This document shows, one piece after another, positions 20,901 to 22,703 of a stretch of DNA of 22,703 nt; the stretch's first letter is position 1, and every line of letters begins with the position of its first letter. The DNA is taken from assembly GCA_046757645.1 (NCBI GenBank), contig JBHHYS010000040.1:1-22703 (forward strand), read 5' to 3'. The notes under the pieces are model-generated. The model saw nothing but the letters and a program-made list of their open reading frames with translations, ran no database searches and was not told where the DNA came from. Source of the DNA: JBHHYS01 sp046757645 (lineage in GTDB: Bacteria > Acidobacteriota > Terriglobia > Acidiferrales > 2-02-FULL-67-57). Position numbers and translations under genes: made by a program.

Positions 20901-22358
20901 TCAGTTCATCCCTGCGCCGAGGGGTTCGCCCCGGAGCGCTTCCTCGGCCAGCCGACTCACGCGGACGAAGAGCAGCTGGTTGCTGGGCAAGGTTGCGGGG
21001 AGGTGCACTTTCAAGTAGTTCTCGCTCAGGGCGTTGCGCGTTCCGTCGGGATTCGTGGTGCCCAAGGTGAGCACCCGCAAGACCCTGCCCACCTGCTGCG
21101 CCCGGAAGCGTGCTGCCTTTTCTGCCGCCAACTGTCGGAGGGCGCGGTGGCGCTCTTTGATTACGGTTGCCGGCACTGCGTCGGGCAGCGTGGCCGCGGC
21201 TGTCCCGGGCCGCGGGGAAAAGCTGAAGATGTGCAGGTAACTGAAGGGAAGCTGCTCGACCACCTCGTAGGTGGCGCGAAAATCGGCCTCGCTTTCGCCC
21301 GGGAAACCCACAATCACGTCGGCGCCCAGCCCCAACCCGGGCAGCGCGGCGGCGGCGGCCCCAATCCGCTCCGCGTACTCCTCGCGGCTGTACCAGCGCC
21401 GCATCCGCCGCAAAATGCGGTTCGAGCCGGACTGCAGCGGCGCGTGGATGTGGCGGGCGATGCGGCGGCTCGATGCCAGCAGGTCGACAAAGTCGTCGCT
21501 CAGGTCCATCGGCTCGAGCGAGCTGAAGCGCAGGAGCGGCACCAAGGTGTCCGTCAGGAGGCGCTCGGTCAGTGCGAGCAAACTCCGGCGCGGCCGCAGG
21601 TCCAAGCCGTAGCTGCCCAGGTCCACCCCGGACAGCACAATCTCTTTGTACCCGGTCGCCACCAGGCGTCGCACCTGAGCAATCACTTCCTCCCCTGGCA
21701 GGCTGCGCGAGCGCCCGCGCACGAAGGGAATCACGCAGTAGGCACAACGGTTGTTGCATCCATCCTGGATCTTCAAGGTTGGGCGGGTGCGCGACCCGCG
21801 ATCCGCGCCACGCGCGGCGCTGCTGCCAAACGCGGGAGCGACCAACACTGCCTTCTGCTCAAGGATGTTGCCGGTGATGACCTTGGCTGGCTGGGCGGCG
21901 ATGCTCAGTTCGACGCCCTCGCTGGCTTCTGCGGGCGTGGGGGCCGGCCCGAAGGCGGGCGGGGCGGGCCCCGTCGGGTGACGCAAGCGTTCGAGAGAGA
22001 TGAAATTCTTCGCTGCGCGCCCAAGCTCCCGTTCAATCAAAGCCCCGATCGCTGGCTTGTGCGAGTTGTCCACCACCCAGGCGACCCCCGGCAGGCCGGC
22101 CAGCTCCGCCGGAGCCCGCTGCGCGTAGCAACCCGTTACCAGAATCCGCGCTGCGGGATTTTTCTCGTGGAGCCGCCGGACATACTGGCGGGCTTGTTGG
22201 TCGGCCGCCGCGGTCACCGTGCAGGTGTTGACCACCACTACCTCGGCGGCCGGGGCTTCCCCCGCGGGGCGATAGCCCAACTGGCGAAACTGTTCTTCCA
22301 GGGCCGCGCCATCGGCTTGCGTGGCCCGACACCCGAAGTTTTCCACGTGGAAGCGCAT
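20901..22358 (-). CDS. mtaB: tRNA methylthiotransferase, MtaB/MiaB family
   Basis: Radical SAM methylthiotransferase of 485 residues that adds a methylthio group at C2 of modified A37 in tRNA (t6A to ms2t6A for MtaB). The UPF0004 domain supplies three Cys ligands (C10 in NFGCRATQADG, C46 in NTCTVT, C77 in VTGCYAQ). The radical SAM cluster is GCNNRCAYC (C201, C205, C208), followed by VRGRSRS, SGVDLGSYG, HAPLQSGSNRILRRMRR and DVIVGFPGE. A C-terminal TRAM-like segment follows. The N-terminal CRATQADG and the CNNRC cluster fit MtaB better than MiaB. A Pro/Ala-rich insertion of about 50-60 residues (about 127-190) separates the first two domains. The start ATG 22358 has no ribosome site and a promoter directly ahead. 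Confidence 0.9.
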   Translation of the reverse strand: MRFHVENFGCRATQADGAALEEQFRQLGYRPAGEAPAAEVVVVNTCTVTAAADQQARQYVRRLHEKNPAARILVTGCYAQRAPAELAGLPGVAWVVDNSHKPAIGALIERELGRAAKNFISLERLRHPTGPAPPAFGPAPTPAEASEGVELSIAAQPAKVITGNILEQKAVLVAPAFGSSAARGADRGSRTRPTLKIQDGCNNRCAYCVIPFVRGRSRSLPGEEVIAQVRRLVATGYKEIVLSGVDLGSYGLDLRPRRSLLALTERLLTDTLVPLLRFSSLEPMDLSDDFVDLLASSRRIARHIHAPLQSGSNRILRRMRRWYSREEYAERIGAAAAALPGLGLGADVIVGFPGESEADFRATYEVVEQLPFSYLHIFSFSPRPGTAAATLPDAVPATVIKERHRALRQLAAEKAARFRAQQVGRVLRVLTLGTTNPDGTRNALSENYLKVHLPATLPSNQLLFVRVSRLAEEALRGEPLGAGMN

Positions 22359-22367
22359 CGAATGGCG

Positions 22368-22396
22368 ATTCTACGCAGGCGGGGTGAGGCGAGCAA
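22368..22396 (-). promoter_or_regulatory. candidate promoter of mtaB, leaderless geometry
   Basis: Reading the minus strand: TTGCTC (22396-22391), a 17-bp spacer, TAGAAT (22373-22368). Only 9 nt separate the -10 from the ATG at 22358, so transcription would begin within about 3 nt of the start codon. No Shine-Dalgarno sequence is present. Confidence 0.5.
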
Positions 22397-22459
22397 CGGG
22401 AGACGGAAATAACCCCACCGGGCCGACCCCGCGGGGGGAAGACTCTGCGGCCGGAACGA

Positions 22460-22703
22460 TTATACGGCGGCGGGCGTGCCTGCCGTGCGCCGCTGCTGGT
22501 AGCAGTCGCGGCAGTAGACCGGACGGCCCTGGGTGGGCTTGAAAGGAACGGTGGTCTCTCTCCCGCATTGTGAACAGCTGATGACGGTTTCTACCCGCTG
22601 ATAGTGGCTGCTGCCGCCCTGGTTCTGGTTCCGTTTCGCCTTGCAGGGTTTGCAGCGCTTGGGCTCGTGCTTGAAGCCCTTGTCGGCGAAAAACATCTGC
22701 TCG
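22460..22703 (-). CDS. zinc-ribbon protein, N-terminus cut by window edge
   Basis: A small protein with three or more Cys pairs. The visible part runs from the window edge as Glu-Gln-Met-FFADKGFKHEPKRCKPC, then SCSQCGRETTVPFKPTQGRPVYCRDCYQQRR to the stop at 22460. Members of this zinc-ribbon family usually start about 25 residues earlier with a CxxCG pair before EQxFF, so the ATG at 22696 is internal and the gene continues beyond 22703. The last CxxC-x(15-20)-CxxC ribbon resembles those of small nucleic-acid or RNA-polymerase-associated proteins. Precise role unknown. Upstream of and codirectional with mtaB, separated by about 100 nt. Confidence 0.8.
   Translation of the reverse strand, partial: EQMFFADKGFKHEPKRCKPCKAKRNQNQGGSSHYQRVETVISCSQCGRETTVPFKPTQGRPVYCRDCYQQRRTAGTPAAV

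Noticed and set aside
20887..21759. Upstream extension of the small basic protein frame
   Set aside because: It overlaps mtaB in a shadow frame; the GTG at 20886 with GAGGAAG gives the sensible start.
20811..22412. 533-codon plus-strand open frame
   Set aside because: Antisense shadow of mtaB, whose Cys motifs and full-length family match are on the other strand.
1..22703. CRISPR arrays, transposases, integrases, attachment sites, tRNA or rRNA genes, cobalamin riboswitch before the B12 enzyme
   Set aside because: Read for and not found. Spacers are short, with no regular repeats, tRNA-like clover-leaf or B12-box sequence.

Overview
This is a GC-rich bacterial chromosome segment made of ordinary housekeeping and metabolic genes. 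I see no phage, transposase, CRISPR array, rRNA or tRNA. The mix of a PDZ/GAF/SpoIIE-type phosphatase, an AidB-like acyl-CoA dehydrogenase, a BchE-like B12 radical SAM enzyme, small holin-annotated-type membrane proteins and high GC suggests Acidobacteriota or a neighbouring phylum. That placement is inference from gene style only.

Layout. 99-1409 (-) is purB. 1410-2058 is a long, mostly empty spacer. 2059-3078 (+) is a secreted helical-repeat protein of unknown role. 3170-5344 (-) holds a WalJ/YycJ-like metallo-beta-lactamase (MBL) followed by an exported TPR protein. 5497-8697 (+) holds an AhpD/carboxymuconolactone-decarboxylase-family gene and then a large membrane-anchored PP2C/SpoIIE phosphatase. 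8799-10416 (-) is an M16 peptidase with a small acidic protein behind it. 10643-16595 (+) contains rlmN, a B12-binding radical SAM protein, an amino acid permease translationally coupled to a kynureninase-like enzyme, and a small membrane protein. 16592-19813 (-) is a tight three-gene run: MBL hydrolase, pgeF-type laccase-domain protein and acyl-CoA dehydrogenase. 19889-20266 (+) is acpS. 20374-22358 (-) is an mtaB-type tRNA methylthiotransferase followed by a small basic protein. The window ends inside a zinc-ribbon protein gene.

The most striking observation is in the AhpD-family gene at 5497-6030. Its reading frame is interrupted by one TGA (5737-5739) exactly where the family has its peroxidatic cysteine (C-x-x-C becomes C-x-x-UGA). 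The frame then continues with a fully conserved-looking C-terminal half. The other catalytic positions (Glu, resolving Cys, His) are present at exact spacing. A 7-bp hairpin with a GGC loop starts 14 nt after the TGA, with its loop 21 nt downstream, as expected for a bacterial SECIS element. The best reading is a 177-residue selenoprotein (Cys78-Glu-Tyr-Sec81). A nonsense mutation or base-call error is the alternative. No selA/selB/selC/selD is visible in the window.

A second theme is promoter architecture. Five candidate promoters share a TTG-type -35, a 17-bp spacer and a -10 of the form TAGNNT. Two of them (mtaB and the permease) lie so close to the start codon that their mRNAs would be leaderless or nearly so. 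Other oddities are an MBL gene without a canonical start codon at its homology-defined N-terminus, a Ser-rich insertion in RlmN carrying short direct repeats, a perfect 14-bp palindrome ahead of the small membrane protein, and a divergent MBL/acpS promoter whose two -10 elements overlap.
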